From contig NZ_WPZQ01000002.1 of NCBI RefSeq assembly GCF_013030265.1, forward strand, positions 310,001 through 374,000: 64,000 nt of DNA, read 5' to 3'. Made by a program: the position numbers and the translations under genes. Origin of the DNA: Ruegeria arenilitoris. Lineage in GTDB: Bacteria > Pseudomonadota > Alphaproteobacteria > Rhodobacterales > Rhodobacteraceae. The notes beneath the pieces were generated by a model, which was not told the DNA's origin, did no database searches, and saw nothing but the letters and a program-made list of their open reading frames with translations. This document shows, piece after piece, positions 17,559-26,487 of the stretch. Each line of letters begins with the position of its first letter. The first letter of the stretch is position 1.

Positions 17559-17726
17559 ATGGCGAAGCCGACGACAATCAAGATCCGTCTGAACTCGACC
17601 GCGGGCACGGGCCACTTCTACGTGACCAAGAAAAATGCGCGCACCATGACTGAAAAGATGACCGTTCGTAAATACGACCCGGTTGTCCGCAAGCATGTCG
17701 AGTACAAAGAAGGCAAGATCAAGTAA
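17559..17726 (+). CDS. rpmG: 50S ribosomal protein L33
   Basis: 55 residues from ATG at 17559 ([18 protein letters not shown]). It is the cysteine-free form, with no CxxC pairs, so it does not bind zinc. Ribosome binding site GCAGGAGA. Single-gene transcription unit bounded by a strong terminator. Confidence 0.98.
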   Translation: MAKPTTIKIRLNSTAGTGHFYVTKKNARTMTEKMTVRKYDPVVRKHVEYKEGKIK

Positions 17727-17754
17727 TCTGCCGTCTTACATAGACATTTCTCGG

Positions 17755-17787
17755 AAAGGGCTCTGTGATCGCAGAGCCCTTTTTTAA
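17755..17787 (+). terminator. Rho-independent terminator of rpmG
   Basis: AAAGGGCTCTG (17755-17765), 6-nt loop, CAGAGCCCTTT (17772-17782), continued as a T run; 28 bp after the rpmG stop. Confidence 0.93.
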
Positions 17788-17947
17788 TTGACTGAGAACT
17801 TGTTGGTATCTTTGGTGCTGTCGCCGCATCTGCCGTAAGCCGTTGCAACAGCGCATCAGCATGCAAGCCAATCTGTTCGTGCGTGGCTTGCATTTTCAGT
17901 TCACCTGCCGCTACGCTTCAGCAAATCGCTACAAAATGTTGACCGCC

Positions 17948-18448
17948 ATGAAAAAAATCATATTGCCTGCTATTGCAGTTCTGACACTTTCGGCCTGCGA
18001 GGATCCGTTCAACCGTGAGGGCATCGGCTTTACGGGTATTGATGGAGAACCGCGAGATGTTGCGGATGTGAATGGGGCGGTCGCCTTCCTGCCACCCGAG
18101 ACGAACGTACCGGCCGAACTGGCAGAGCTGCCGACGATCAGGGTCGCTACCGATAAGACCGAGCTGTCCAAGGTTGCGGGTGTGGCGATTACGAATGGCG
18201 GAAAAAACGTATCCAATGCGGTGCAGCTGTCTGGCGACCAAATCAACCTTTTCCTCAGCACGGTCAGCGTAAACGGTACCTTGTTCGGGGTATTGCGTAC
18301 AGAGAGCGGTCATGTAGACAACTCCCTCGGCTCAATCTTCGGTAGCGAGACCGAGCGCTTTACAGGCTGCTTGCCTGCAGGCGATGTCTATCGCAAAGGA
18401 AACTCCTCACGTAGTTCGGGTTTCGCTGTTCCGCTGAACTGCAGCTGA
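17948..18448 (+). CDS. Hypothetical lipoprotein
   Basis: 166 residues from ATG at 17948 (MKKIILPAIAVLTLSAC, lipobox Cys17). The mature part carries a conserved-looking central segment (ETNVPAELAELPTIRVATDKTELSKVAGVAI) and two late cysteines (C-LPAGDVY and C-terminal NCS) that may form a disulfide. No recognised family beyond roseobacter hypothetical proteins. Single gene followed by a terminator. Confidence 0.75.
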   Translation: MKKIILPAIAVLTLSACEDPFNREGIGFTGIDGEPRDVADVNGAVAFLPPETNVPAELAELPTIRVATDKTELSKVAGVAITNGGKNVSNAVQLSGDQINLFLSTVSVNGTLFGVLRTESGHVDNSLGSIFGSETERFTGCLPAGDVYRKGNSSRSSGFAVPLNCS

Positions 18449-18474
18449 GCAGAATCCAAAATTAGTCTTGCATG

Positions 18475-18502
18475 GCCCCTGTCAGCTACGACAGGGGCTT
18501 TT
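18475..18502 (+). terminator. Rho-independent terminator
   Basis: GCCCCTGTC (18475-18483), AGCTAC loop, GACAGGGGC (18490-18498), then TTTT. Lies between the convergent lipoprotein and GNAT genes. Confidence 0.88.
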
Positions 18503-18510
18503 CGTTGCGG

Positions 18511-18987
18511 TCAATTGTCTGAACGCCACTCTGCGAAATGCATGACAGGACGCAAACCAGCACGTTCCACCAATCCTGCCGAAGCCGAATTGAACTCGGC
18601 ATAGGTGATCGCCAGAACCTGCCCTCCAGCTTCACGCAGCATGGCGCGGGCAGCCTCCAACAGTGCCAGGCCAATGCCCTGTCTGCGTTGTTCAGAATCG
18701 ACGCAGATATGGTGGACCATTGCACGCGTTTCCGATGCACGGAACGGGGTCGCATCGCGATTTTCGATTTCGATAATGGTGTATCCCAACAACGCGCCGC
18801 CCTTCTCAAAACCCAAGGCATGTATGTCATGTTGAGAAAGCCAGGTTTGCAGATGTGCAATCATGTCTCGATCTTCGGGTAGAGGTGCATATCGATCTGG
18901 TTGGTGCATCAAATGCAAGTCATGGACCTGATGCAGTAAGGGCAAAAGCCGATGAGACTGCGAGGGCGGAATTTTGACTATGGTCAT
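18511..18987 (-). CDS. GNAT family N-acetyltransferase
   Basis: 158 residues from ATG at 18987, which has GGAG upstream; a TTG six codons earlier is less likely. The acetyl-CoA loop QRRQGIG (Q/R-x-x-G-x-G) is preceded by the beta-4 segment MVHHICVDSE and followed by a helix ALLEAARAML. Substrate unknown. Its 5' leader overlaps the terminator of the upstream BI-1 gene, so it is probably expressed separately. Confidence 0.85.
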   Translation of the reverse strand: MTIVKIPPSQSHRLLPLLHQVHDLHLMHQPDRYAPLPEDRDMIAHLQTWLSQHDIHALGFEKGGALLGYTIIEIENRDATPFRASETRAMVHHICVDSEQRRQGIGLALLEAARAMLREAGGQVLAITYAEFNSASAGLVERAGLRPVMHFAEWRSDN

Positions 18988-19003
18988 CGAGAAAGCTCCA
19001 AAC

Positions 19004-19035
19004 AAAAAAGGGCGGGTCTTTTGGACCCGCCCTTT
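19004..19035 (-). terminator. Rho-independent terminator of the BI-1 gene
   Basis: AAAGGGCGGGTC (19007-19018) and GACCCGCCCTTT (19024-19035) with a 5-nt loop; read on the minus strand it ends in a six-T run (19004-19009). It lies 22 bp after the minus-strand stop at 19057. Confidence 0.92.
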
Positions 19036-19056
19036 CGCTTTGAATTTGGTGCCGCG

Positions 19057-19833
19057 TTATTCGCGGTTGCCGAACAGCTGCAGCAGGAACATGAACATGT
19101 TGATAAAGTCCAGATACAGGCTCAACGCGCCCATGATCGCGGCTTTACCCAACCATTCCTGATCGCCCGAATGGGCCATCTGCAGGTAGGTGTTCTTAAT
19201 GTTCTGAGTGTCGTACGCCGTCAGGCCCGCGAAGATCAGCACGCCTAGGACCGAGATGGCAAAGGCGACGGCCGAAGAAGCCAGGAAGATGTTCACGACC
19301 ATTGCAACGATCAGGCCGATTACACCCATGATCAGGAACGTGCCCATCGCGGACAGGTCTTTTTTGGTCGTATACCCGTACAGCGAAAGGCCCGCGAAGG
19401 CGATTGCCGTGATCAGGAACACCTGAATGATTGACTGGCCGGTGAAGACCAGGAAAATCCAGCTGATCGATACACCCATGACAGCGGCAAACAGATAGAA
19501 CACCGTCTGTGCACCGGCTGCGGACAGGCGGTTGATCCCGGCGCTGAAGCCAAAGATGAAGGCCAGCGGGGCGAACATGATCACCCATTTAAGGGGCGAG
19601 GCGAACAGTGCGTATCCAAGCGAAGTCAGATACTTGGTCTCGCTCAACTGCGCTGCGGCCGCCGAGGGATCAGTTGTGGTTGCCAGGCCGGAAATCGCCC
19701 AGGCCGCCGCAAATGTGATCAGCATGCCTACGGACATTGTGCCGTAGACTTTGTTCATGTGGGCGCGCAGGCCCTCGTCAATCTCGGCAGCGCGCGCACC
19801 GGTCGCCGTCCGGATCGTATCGAATTGTGCCAT
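19057..19833 (-). CDS. Bax inhibitor-1/YccA family membrane protein
   Basis: 258 residues with seven hydrophobic segments. Typical for the family: N-terminal NKVYGTMSVGMLITFAAAW, central FGFSAGINRLSAAG, and C-terminal GALSLYLDFINMFMFLLQLFG whose Asp is part of the conserved di-acid pH/Ca sensor. Homologues act as calcium-leak channels or modulators of membrane protease FtsH. A perfect 16-bp palindrome lies 31 bp upstream of its start, suggesting dedicated regulation. Confidence 0.93.
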   Translation of the reverse strand: MAQFDTIRTATGARAAEIDEGLRAHMNKVYGTMSVGMLITFAAAWAISGLATTTDPSAAAAQLSETKYLTSLGYALFASPLKWVIMFAPLAFIFGFSAGINRLSAAGAQTVFYLFAAVMGVSISWIFLVFTGQSIIQVFLITAIAFAGLSLYGYTTKKDLSAMGTFLIMGVIGLIVAMVVNIFLASSAVAFAISVLGVLIFAGLTAYDTQNIKNTYLQMAHSGDQEWLGKAAIMGALSLYLDFINMFMFLLQLFGNRE

Positions 19834-19863
19834 TAAGGGTCTCCCTTCGAAAGTCTTTGCTCA

Positions 19864-19879
19864 GTTCGCAATTGCGAAC
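19864..19879. promoter_or_regulatory. Perfect 16-bp palindrome upstream of the BI-1 gene
   Basis: GTTCGCAATTGCGAAC, a complete dyad without spacer, centred about 38 bp before the BI-1 start codon on the minus strand, where a repressor would overlap the promoter. Cognate regulator unknown. Confidence 0.55.
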
Positions 19880-20006
19880 CGATTTCCCTGCAAATATCGG
19901 AGAGTGAGACACATGTTTCAAGAGTTTTACGCCTAAAACACGCTGAATCTGTCAGCAATTTTGGCGACTGACGTGTCGCAGTCGCCAAATTGTGCTTTCA
20001 GGTCAT

Positions 20007-20225
20007 TTAATACAGTCGTTTGTGCCAGTTAACAGGCGCGTCCCAAAACGGGCGGGCGGCTTCGGTGTCCGCCTCTGCGCGGGAAACTCCGATGTCTTCA
20101 AGGGCGCGGTCGTCAAGTTTGGCAAGGCTGCGACGCTGCCGAGCCAGGCCTAAAAGGGTCCACAATCCAAGGCCTTTGGACGGTTTCCGGTGTGCGCATT
20201 TCTTTGAAACAGCAACTTGGGTCAT
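20007..20225 (-). CDS. DUF1127 domain-containing small protein
   Basis: 72 residues with the family core LARQRRSLAKLDDRALEDIGVSRAEADTEAARPFW. Short arginine-rich DUF1127 proteins have been tied to RNA turnover, phosphate and stress responses in other alphaproteobacteria; the role here is unknown. Divergent from a LysR gene, which may control it. Confidence 0.88.
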   Translation of the reverse strand: MTQVAVSKKCAHRKPSKGLGLWTLLGLARQRRSLAKLDDRALEDIGVSRAEADTEAARPFWDAPVNWHKRLY

Positions 20226-20304
20226 AATCTTTGTCCTTTCCTTGCTCTGTGATGCTTTTTCTGCTTTTCATCAACTTCCTTGATTTATATGGCGCAACGT
20301 GACA

Positions 20305-20317
20305 CATTTTAAAAATG
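20305..20317. promoter_or_regulatory. Near-palindrome in the DUF1127-LysR divergent promoter region
   Basis: CATTTTAAAAATG is almost self-complementary and AT-rich, 36 bp before the LysR start. It could be a LysR-type box; this is position-based inference only. Confidence 0.3.
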
Positions 20318-20352
20318 AATGTTTATGACGAGAACCATAAGGATTCTTGAAC

Positions 20353-21234
20353 ATGCGAAATTTGGATATAACAACCCTGCGGTCATTCGTGGCTGTCGCT
20401 GACCATGGCGGCGTGACTCGTGCTGCCGGGTTCCTGCACCTGACACAGTCGGCCGTATCGATGCAGCTCAAACGGCTGGAGGAATTGTTAGGGCTGGAAC
20501 TGCTGGATCGCAGTGGCCGGACGATTGCGCTTACCGCATCTGGTGAACAGTTGCTTGCCTACGCTCGGCGTATGGTGGCTTTGAATGACGAGGTGATTTC
20601 GAAGCTTACCGATCAGGCTTTCGAGGGTGAGGTGGTGCTGGGTGTGCCGCATGACATCGTGTATCCGGCTATTCCTCGCGTTCTGCAGCGCTTCAACGCT
20701 GATTTTCCGCGCGTCAGGGTGCAACTGGTGTCGTCTTATACCCTGCAACTTAAGGAGATGTTCCGGCGCGGTGAATGTGACGTGATCCTGACGACCGAGG
20801 CATCGGCCCCGGACGGAGGTGAAACCGTCGCAGAGTTGCCTTTACGCTGGATTGGCGCGCCGGGCGGTTCGGCATGGCGTCGTCGCCCGATACCTCTCGC
20901 GCTGGGTCGTCGGTGCATGTTCAGGCCTCAAGTGATCTCGGCTCTGGATGCCGCTGGTATTCCATGGGAGCTGTCGGTTGAGACCGAAAATGACCGCACG
21001 ATCGAAGCAACTGTGAGTGCCGATCTTGCAGTTCACGCAATGCTCGAGGGAACCGAGGCCGCACACCTGGAAAAAATCGAATCCGGAGGTGTGCTGCCGG
21101 AACTGCCTGCACATGTGATCAACTTATATGGCGGTGACGCAGGGCGCGGCGCGGTTGTCGAGGCGTTGGCCTCGTTGGTTCGTCAGAATTTCCGGTTGCT
21201 TGGCGGAGTGCCCCTCAAGGCTGTTGTCGGCTGA
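20353..21234 (+). CDS. LysR family transcriptional regulator
   Basis: 293 residues from ATG at 20353 (MRNLDITTLRSFVAVADHGG). The winged helix-turn-helix occupies about residues 1-60 (GVTRAAGFLHLTQSAVSMQLKRLEELLG), then the linker helix and a substrate-binding domain. The effector is unknown. Divergent from the DUF1127 gene and convergent with the quinone oxidoreductase gene (6 bp between stops). Confidence 0.92.
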   Translation: MRNLDITTLRSFVAVADHGGVTRAAGFLHLTQSAVSMQLKRLEELLGLELLDRSGRTIALTASGEQLLAYARRMVALNDEVISKLTDQAFEGEVVLGVPHDIVYPAIPRVLQRFNADFPRVRVQLVSSYTLQLKEMFRRGECDVILTTEASAPDGGETVAELPLRWIGAPGGSAWRRRPIPLALGRRCMFRPQVISALDAAGIPWELSVETENDRTIEATVSADLAVHAMLEGTEAAHLEKIESGGVLPELPAHVINLYGGDAGRGAVVEALASLVRQNFRLLGGVPLKAVVG

Positions 21235-21240
21235 GGGAAC

Positions 21241-22197
21241 TCAGGGCGTAATCACGATTTTGCCGGTAGATTTGCGCTCTTTCAGAAGTGTCATGCCTTC
21301 AGCCACGTTCTTCAGCGGAAGGGTGTGGCTGATATGCGGTTTGATCCGTCCTTCTGCGTGCCAGCGGAACAGAGTGTCAAAGCTGTTCCGAACAATTTCG
21401 GGGCGAAAATTCAGATACCCGCCGATGTAAAAACCAATCACGGTCAGATTCTTGACCAGCAGATGGTTGGCCGGAATCTGCGGTACGTCTCCACCGGCGA
21501 AACCGATGGGCAGCAGGCGCCCCTCGGGATTCGTGGCGCGAAAGGCCGCCTTGAATACATCGCCGCCGATGGCGTCATAAACCACGTCTGCGCCCCCAAG
21601 CGACTTGACCCGCTCACGCAAATCTTCGTCCGCATCAATCAAGTGATCTGCGCCAGCGGCTTGTGCAACGGCCAGCTTATCCTCACCCCGGGCCTGTGCG
21701 ATCACAGTGGCGCCCATCAGTTTTCCGATTTCTACGGCAGTCAGGCCAACTCCACCTGCGGCCCCGGTAACCAAAAGCGTTTCACCCGGTCTGAGATGTG
21801 CGCGATGGTCCAGCGCAATGTGGCTGGTCCCATATGCAATCTGAACGGCTGCAGCGTCCTCAAAGCTTGTGGATTCGGGCAGGGGAATTGCGCGGCTTGC
21901 GTCAAAGACGCCAAACTCCGCCAATCCGCCTTGCCCGGAATAGATCGCGACGCGATCCCTTTTTTTCAGATGAGAGACATTGGGACCGATATCGTCGACG
22001 ACACCCGCAATTTCCATGCCCTGCGTAAACGGAGCGGCCGGGGTATCCTGATAAGTTCCCTTCTGCATCAGCAGATCCGCAAAGTTCAGGCCGCAGGCGC
22101 GAATGGCCACGCGCACCTGGCCTTCGCCCGGGGTGGGGAGGTCTACATCACAAAGCTCGGCTTTAGCGCCGGCTGATTGAATTCGATACGCCAACAT
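21241..22197 (-). CDS. NADPH:quinone oxidoreductase family protein (zinc-free MDR)
   Basis: 318 residues from ATG at 22197 (MLAYRIQSAGAKAELCDV). Medium-chain dehydrogenase/reductase fold: N-terminal GroES-like domain with ACGLNFADLLMQKG, Rossmann motif in TGAAGGVGLTAVEIGKLMGA, and no zinc-binding cysteines, as in the QOR subfamily. Reduces quinones or enones with NADPH; physiological substrate unknown. Confidence 0.88.
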   Translation of the reverse strand: MLAYRIQSAGAKAELCDVDLPTPGEGQVRVAIRACGLNFADLLMQKGTYQDTPAAPFTQGMEIAGVVDDIGPNVSHLKKRDRVAIYSGQGGLAEFGVFDASRAIPLPESTSFEDAAAVQIAYGTSHIALDHRAHLRPGETLLVTGAAGGVGLTAVEIGKLMGATVIAQARGEDKLAVAQAAGADHLIDADEDLRERVKSLGGADVVYDAIGGDVFKAAFRATNPEGRLLPIGFAGGDVPQIPANHLLVKNLTVIGFYIGGYLNFRPEIVRNSFDTLFRWHAEGRIKPHISHTLPLKNVAEGMTLLKERKSTGKIVITP

Positions 22198-22531
22198 GAA
22201 TGCTCTCCGTCTTGGCGACATAGGCCGGTGAGATGGTCGGATTGTCAATCGTTCGGGAAAGCCACGCAGCGCGCGTCTGGGGAAACCCTTTGTTTCTTTT
22301 GTGGAAACGACGATAGCAATTTCGGTCGCGGCACAACCACAAACCTTTGTACTTTGTTACGGACTCAACCTTCTTGAAAAAAATCCCAAAAGCGGCAATA
22401 TTGGCGCATAGTGCTGTTTCGGGGGGCACGATCCGAATTAGGGAGTTCTTAATTGCTGACTCGCTAGCTTAGCGGTCATGACTGATGTCGCGTTTCCCGG
22501 ACGGTTGTGTGTGTAGTAGAGGAGAATACCA
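22198..22531. other. Intergenic region between divergent quinone oxidoreductase and XRE genes
   Basis: 334 bp without a convincing gene. It carries presumed promoters in both directions, and CGCTA-GCT-TAGCG (22462-22474), a short dyad 58 bp before the XRE start that could be an autoregulatory site. The XRE ribosome binding site GAGGAGAA is at 22519-22526. Confidence 0.5.
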
Positions 22532-22903
22532 ATGACCCATCCCGTCGATGTCCATGTGGGCAAGCGTGTCCGGCATCGCCGCTGGCTGATTGGCATGACC
22601 CAGCAGCAGTTGGCGCAGCAAGTTGGTATCAAGTTTCAGCAAATCCAGAAGTATGAGACGGGTGCCAACCGGATCAGCGCATCACGCCTTTGGGATATCG
22701 CCGAGGCATTGGACGTTCCGGTTAGCTTTTTCTTTGAAGGCCTGGAAGAGGTTCAGAAGGAAGATGCCGACAAGAAATCGGTTCCTGCCGACCTGATGGG
22801 CGACAAAGAAGCGCTTGATCTGGTGCGTTCGTACTACGCAATTCCTGAGAACCAGCGCCGCCGTCTGTTCGAACTCGCTCGCGTGCTCAGCGACGTTGCC
22901 TGA
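22532..22903 (+). CDS. XRE family transcriptional regulator
   Basis: 123 residues. HTH_3 domain at about residues 10-65 (GKRVRHRRWLIGMTQQQLAQQVGIKFQQIQKYETG), followed by a SFFFEGLEE hinge and a C-terminal helical tail (YAIPENQRRRLFELARVL). This architecture is very common in alphaproteobacteria. Targets unknown. hisN follows 44 bp later on the same strand. Confidence 0.9.
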   Translation: MTHPVDVHVGKRVRHRRWLIGMTQQQLAQQVGIKFQQIQKYETGANRISASRLWDIAEALDVPVSFFFEGLEEVQKEDADKKSVPADLMGDKEALDLVRSYYAIPENQRRRLFELARVLSDVA

Positions 22904-22947
22904 GACAAGCGCTTGACACTTGGGTGATCTGAACGCACGGGTAGTGC

Positions 22948-23739
22948 ATGCAGAACACTCAGCTTAGCGATCTTGAGGTTGCCGATAAAATGGCCGACGC
23001 AGCGCGTGCGGCTATACTCCCTTATTTTCGGCAATCGAATCTGGAAACAGACAACAAACTTTCTGCCGGTTTCGACCCGGTCACAGTTGCGGATCGCGAA
23101 GCCGAAAAAGCGATGCGCGCAGTTTTGGCTGAATTTCGCCCGAATGACGGGATTTTGGGTGAAGAGTTCGGTCACAACGATGGCACAAGCGGTCGAACCT
23201 GGGTTCTCGACCCAATCGACGGCACGCGAGGCTTCATCAGCGGCACACCCACATGGGGTGTGCTGATTGCGCTTAGCGAAGCAAACGGACCAATACTCGG
23301 GGTCATTGATCAGCCATATATTGGAGAACGGTTTGTGGGTGGCGGCGATGTTGCCCACATGATCGGTCCGCAAGGTAATTCTCCCTTGGGTACCCGATCC
23401 ACCCGCGATCTGAACGACGCGATTCTGTTCACCACCTTTCCCGAAGTCGGCACGCCAACCGAAGCAGAGGCATTCAGGGCCGTCGCCCAACACGTTAAGC
23501 TGACGCGCTATGGCATGGATTGTTACGCCTACGCACTGCTGGCCGCGGGGCAGGTGGATCTTGTGATCGAAGCAGGTTTGAATTCCTATGACATTCAGGC
23601 ACCGATTGGTCTGATCCAGGCAGCAGGCGGTGTCGTGACGGATTGGCAAGGTGAGCCTGCACATAATGGCGGGCGGGCGCTTGCAGCGGCAAATCCGGAT
23701 ATTCACGCTGCTGCCTTAGAGATTTTGCGGAACTTCTGA
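22948..23739 (+). CDS. hisN: Histidinol-phosphatase, inositol monophosphatase-like
   Basis: 263 residues. Removes phosphate from L-histidinol phosphate in histidine biosynthesis. Metal-site motifs: GEEFG (E72-E73), DPIDGTRGF (D88, D91) and the late YDIQAPIGLIQAAGG segment, which replaces the usual WDxxA. The family overlaps with inositol-1-phosphatases; hisN is favoured by the GTRGFISG sequence. Downstream, GGCCGGT (23781-23787) pairs with ACCGGCC (23805-23811), a possible weak terminator. Confidence 0.85.
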   Translation: MQNTQLSDLEVADKMADAARAAILPYFRQSNLETDNKLSAGFDPVTVADREAEKAMRAVLAEFRPNDGILGEEFGHNDGTSGRTWVLDPIDGTRGFISGTPTWGVLIALSEANGPILGVIDQPYIGERFVGGGDVAHMIGPQGNSPLGTRSTRDLNDAILFTTFPEVGTPTEAEAFRAVAQHVKLTRYGMDCYAYALLAAGQVDLVIEAGLNSYDIQAPIGLIQAAGGVVTDWQGEPAHNGGRALAAANPDIHAAALEILRNF

Positions 23740-23855
23740 ATTCTATTGCTGCATCGGGGTCGCTCGACTAAACATATCCTGGCCGGTTCTTAAGCCCGTT
23801 TTCCACCGGCCTTCGCATTCTTGGCATGAGACGGGCATATGCAGGAGTGCGAAGA

Positions 23856-25190
23856 GTGTCCGAAATCCTCATTAAAAACGCTGACACCATCCTCACCATG
23901 GATGACACACGCCAGGAATTGACTGGCGCAGATATTTTGATCCGGGATGGTCAAATTTCCCAGATCGGCCATGGGCTTACCACAACGGGAGAGGTTCACG
24001 ATGCATCCGGTTGCGTCGTCACACCGGGCCTCGTGAACACGCACCACCATCTTTACCAAACTCTGACACGCGCGGTTCCCGGTGGACAGGATGCATTGCT
24101 GTTTGGGTGGCTTAAAACACTCTATCCAATCTGGGCTCGTTTTGGCCCGACCGAGATGTTCACCTCGGCGCAGATCGGGTTGGCAGAACTGGCTTTGTCC
24201 GGCTGTACCCTCAGTTCAGACCATCTTTATCTCTACCCGAATGGATCGAGACTTGACGACACAATCGCCGCCGCGTCCGAATTGGGGCTGCGTTTTCAGC
24301 CTACGCGAGGCGCAATGAGCATTGGCGAAAGTGACGGTGGTTTGCCCCCGGACAGTCTGGTCGAAGCAGAAGCGGACATACTCGAAGACATGATCCGCGT
24401 GGTAGACGCCTTTCATGATCCGTCTGAGGGTTCCATGTGCCGTGTGGGTCTTGCACCCTGTTCTCCGTTCTCGGTCAGCCGGGATCTGATGCGCGACGCC
24501 GCTTTGTTGGCGCGTGACAAGGGTGTGATGTTGCACACCCACCTTGCCGAAAATGACGAAGACATCGCCTATTCCGAGGCGCAGTTCGGATGTCGTCCCG
24601 GACAATATGCCGAAGAGCTGGGCTGGACCGGTCCGGATGTCTGGCATGCGCATTGCGTCAAGTTGGACGGGGCTGAGATTGATCTGTTCGCCAGAACGGG
24701 GACCGGGGTTGCGCATTGCCCATGTTCGAACTGTCGGTTGGGTTCAGGTATCGCGCCTGTCCGTGCGATGCGGGATCAGGGAGTAAATGTTGGATTGGGC
24801 GCTGATGGTTCAGCGAGCAACGACAACGGCAACCTGATGCTTGAGGCGCGACAGGCCATGCTGTTGCAGCGTGTTGCGAACGGGGCTGATGCGATGTCTT
24901 CCCGGGAAGCGCTGGAAATCGCGACCCGTGGTGGCGCTGATGTTCTGGGCCGTCCGGATTGTGGGCGGCTGCAGCGTGGGAAACGCGCGGATATCGCTAT
25001 TTGGAACATGCGAAGCATTGAGAGCGCGGGCAGCTGGGATCCCGCCGCTCTGCTGTTGGCGGGACCGATGCGGGTCAAACACCTGTTTGTCGAAGGAAGG
25101 CAGATTGTGCGCGACGGTCATATCACGACCATCGATTTGCCTCGTGTCATCGAACGCCAGAACAGGCTGGCGATGGCCTTGCAGAACTAA
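23856..25190 (+). CDS. 8-oxoguanine deaminase (TrzA/AtzB-like amidohydrolase)
   Basis: 444 residues from a GTG at 23856 with AGGAG 8 bp upstream. Converts 8-oxoguanine to urate with release of ammonia. Amidohydrolase metal site: NTHHH at residues 61-65, HTHLAEN, HAHCV, and a late GLGADGSASNDNGNL with the metal-binding Asp. The DHLYLYPNG segment and overall length match the characterised 8-oxoguanine deaminases rather than s-triazine enzymes. It converges on guaD with 1 bp between stops. Confidence 0.85.
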   Translation: MSEILIKNADTILTMDDTRQELTGADILIRDGQISQIGHGLTTTGEVHDASGCVVTPGLVNTHHHLYQTLTRAVPGGQDALLFGWLKTLYPIWARFGPTEMFTSAQIGLAELALSGCTLSSDHLYLYPNGSRLDDTIAAASELGLRFQPTRGAMSIGESDGGLPPDSLVEAEADILEDMIRVVDAFHDPSEGSMCRVGLAPCSPFSVSRDLMRDAALLARDKGVMLHTHLAENDEDIAYSEAQFGCRPGQYAEELGWTGPDVWHAHCVKLDGAEIDLFARTGTGVAHCPCSNCRLGSGIAPVRAMRDQGVNVGLGADGSASNDNGNLMLEARQAMLLQRVANGADAMSSREALEIATRGGADVLGRPDCGRLQRGKRADIAIWNMRSIESAGSWDPAALLLAGPMRVKHLFVEGRQIVRDGHITTIDLPRVIERQNRLAMALQN

Positions 25191-25191
25191 A

Positions 25192-26487
25192 CTATGTTTG
25201 GTGCGTGACCGCTCGACCGCTGATCCAGACATCGGAAATCGCGCGGTCATCGCCCATCATGATTGTCGGGAATACGGCTTCCCACAGATCGTCCGCATTG
25301 GCTTCACGCTGGGCGATTGCAGGCGTTGAGGCCAGGTTCAGAACAACCAGATCAGCCTCCATGCCGGGTGCGATGTTGCCAATGCAGTCATCCATGCGCA
25401 GCGTACGCGCAGATCCGACCGTACCCAGCCACAGCAATTGTGCCGGATGCAGCGGACGACCACGCAGCTGTCCGATCTCGTAGGCAGCGGCCATGGTGCG
25501 CAGCATCGAGAAGCTGGATCCGCCACCTGTATCTGTGGCCAGGCCCACGCGATGGCCATCGGAAATCAAGCCATTCATGTCAAACAAGCCCGAACCAATA
25601 AACGTGTTGGAGGTCGGGCAGTGAATCAGCGCTGCGTCCACCTCGCGCAGGCGATCACGTTCACGATCCTCCAGATGAATGACATGACCATACAAGCCGC
25701 GACCCCCCAGAAGGCCGAATTGCTCGTAGGTATCGAGATAATCGCGCGCATTCGGGAACAATGACCGGACCCATTCGATCTCATCCGTTTGTTCGCTGAG
25801 ATGGGTCTGCATCAAACAGTCGGGATGTTCCGCCCAAAGTGCACCCATTGCCTCCAACTGGTCCGGGGTGGATGTGGGCGAAAAGCGGGGCGTGATGGCG
25901 TAAGAGATTCTGCCAGTACCGTGCCACTTTTCCAGCAGTGCCTTGGACTGATCATACCCGGTTTGCGCAGTGTCTTGCAGGCCTTCGGGCGCGTTCCGGT
26001 CCATGCAGGTCTTGCCTGCCACGACCCGCTGTCCGCGCTCCTGTGCTGCGGTAAAGAAGGCGTCAACGCTCTCGGGATGGATGGTGCAGAAGCTGCACAT
26101 CGTTGTTGTCCCGTGTGCAGCTGTCAGGTCCAGATAGCGCTTGGCAATTTCCAAAGCATATTCGGGCGAGCCGAATTTCATCTCTTCGGGGAAGGTGTAG
26201 GTATTCAACCAATCGATCAGGCGCTTGCCCCAGCTGGCGATCATCGCGGTCTGCGGGTAGTGCACATGCGGATCAACAAAACCCGCCATGATCAGTTGCT
26301 CACCATAATCCTTAACGTTGGCATCAGGATTGGCACGGGTTAGATCATCGGCTGAGCCCAAGGCAACGACACGCCCTGCTTCGATCAAAACCGCTTCATT
26401 TACTGTAGCTGCGTCGGTCGGTTCACCCTCGAATGGTGAGCCGTCAAAACTCAGTACGCGCCCTTTCAAAAGCGTCTTTTGCGCCAT
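25192..26487 (-). CDS. guaD: Guanine deaminase
   Basis: 431 residues, the usual length. Deaminates guanine to xanthine. Zinc site: DPHVHYPQT (H-x-H), MQTHLSEQ, GHVIHLEDRE, and DTGGGSSFSM with the catalytic Asp; the CSFCTIHPESVDAFF segment is typical of GuaD. Convergent with the 8-oxoguanine deaminase gene; divergent from mgtE with 139 bp between starts. Confidence 0.93.
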   Translation of the reverse strand: MAQKTLLKGRVLSFDGSPFEGEPTDAATVNEAVLIEAGRVVALGSADDLTRANPDANVKDYGEQLIMAGFVDPHVHYPQTAMIASWGKRLIDWLNTYTFPEEMKFGSPEYALEIAKRYLDLTAAHGTTTMCSFCTIHPESVDAFFTAAQERGQRVVAGKTCMDRNAPEGLQDTAQTGYDQSKALLEKWHGTGRISYAITPRFSPTSTPDQLEAMGALWAEHPDCLMQTHLSEQTDEIEWVRSLFPNARDYLDTYEQFGLLGGRGLYGHVIHLEDRERDRLREVDAALIHCPTSNTFIGSGLFDMNGLISDGHRVGLATDTGGGSSFSMLRTMAAAYEIGQLRGRPLHPAQLLWLGTVGSARTLRMDDCIGNIAPGMEADLVVLNLASTPAIAQREANADDLWEAVFPTIMMGDDRAISDVWISGRAVTHQT

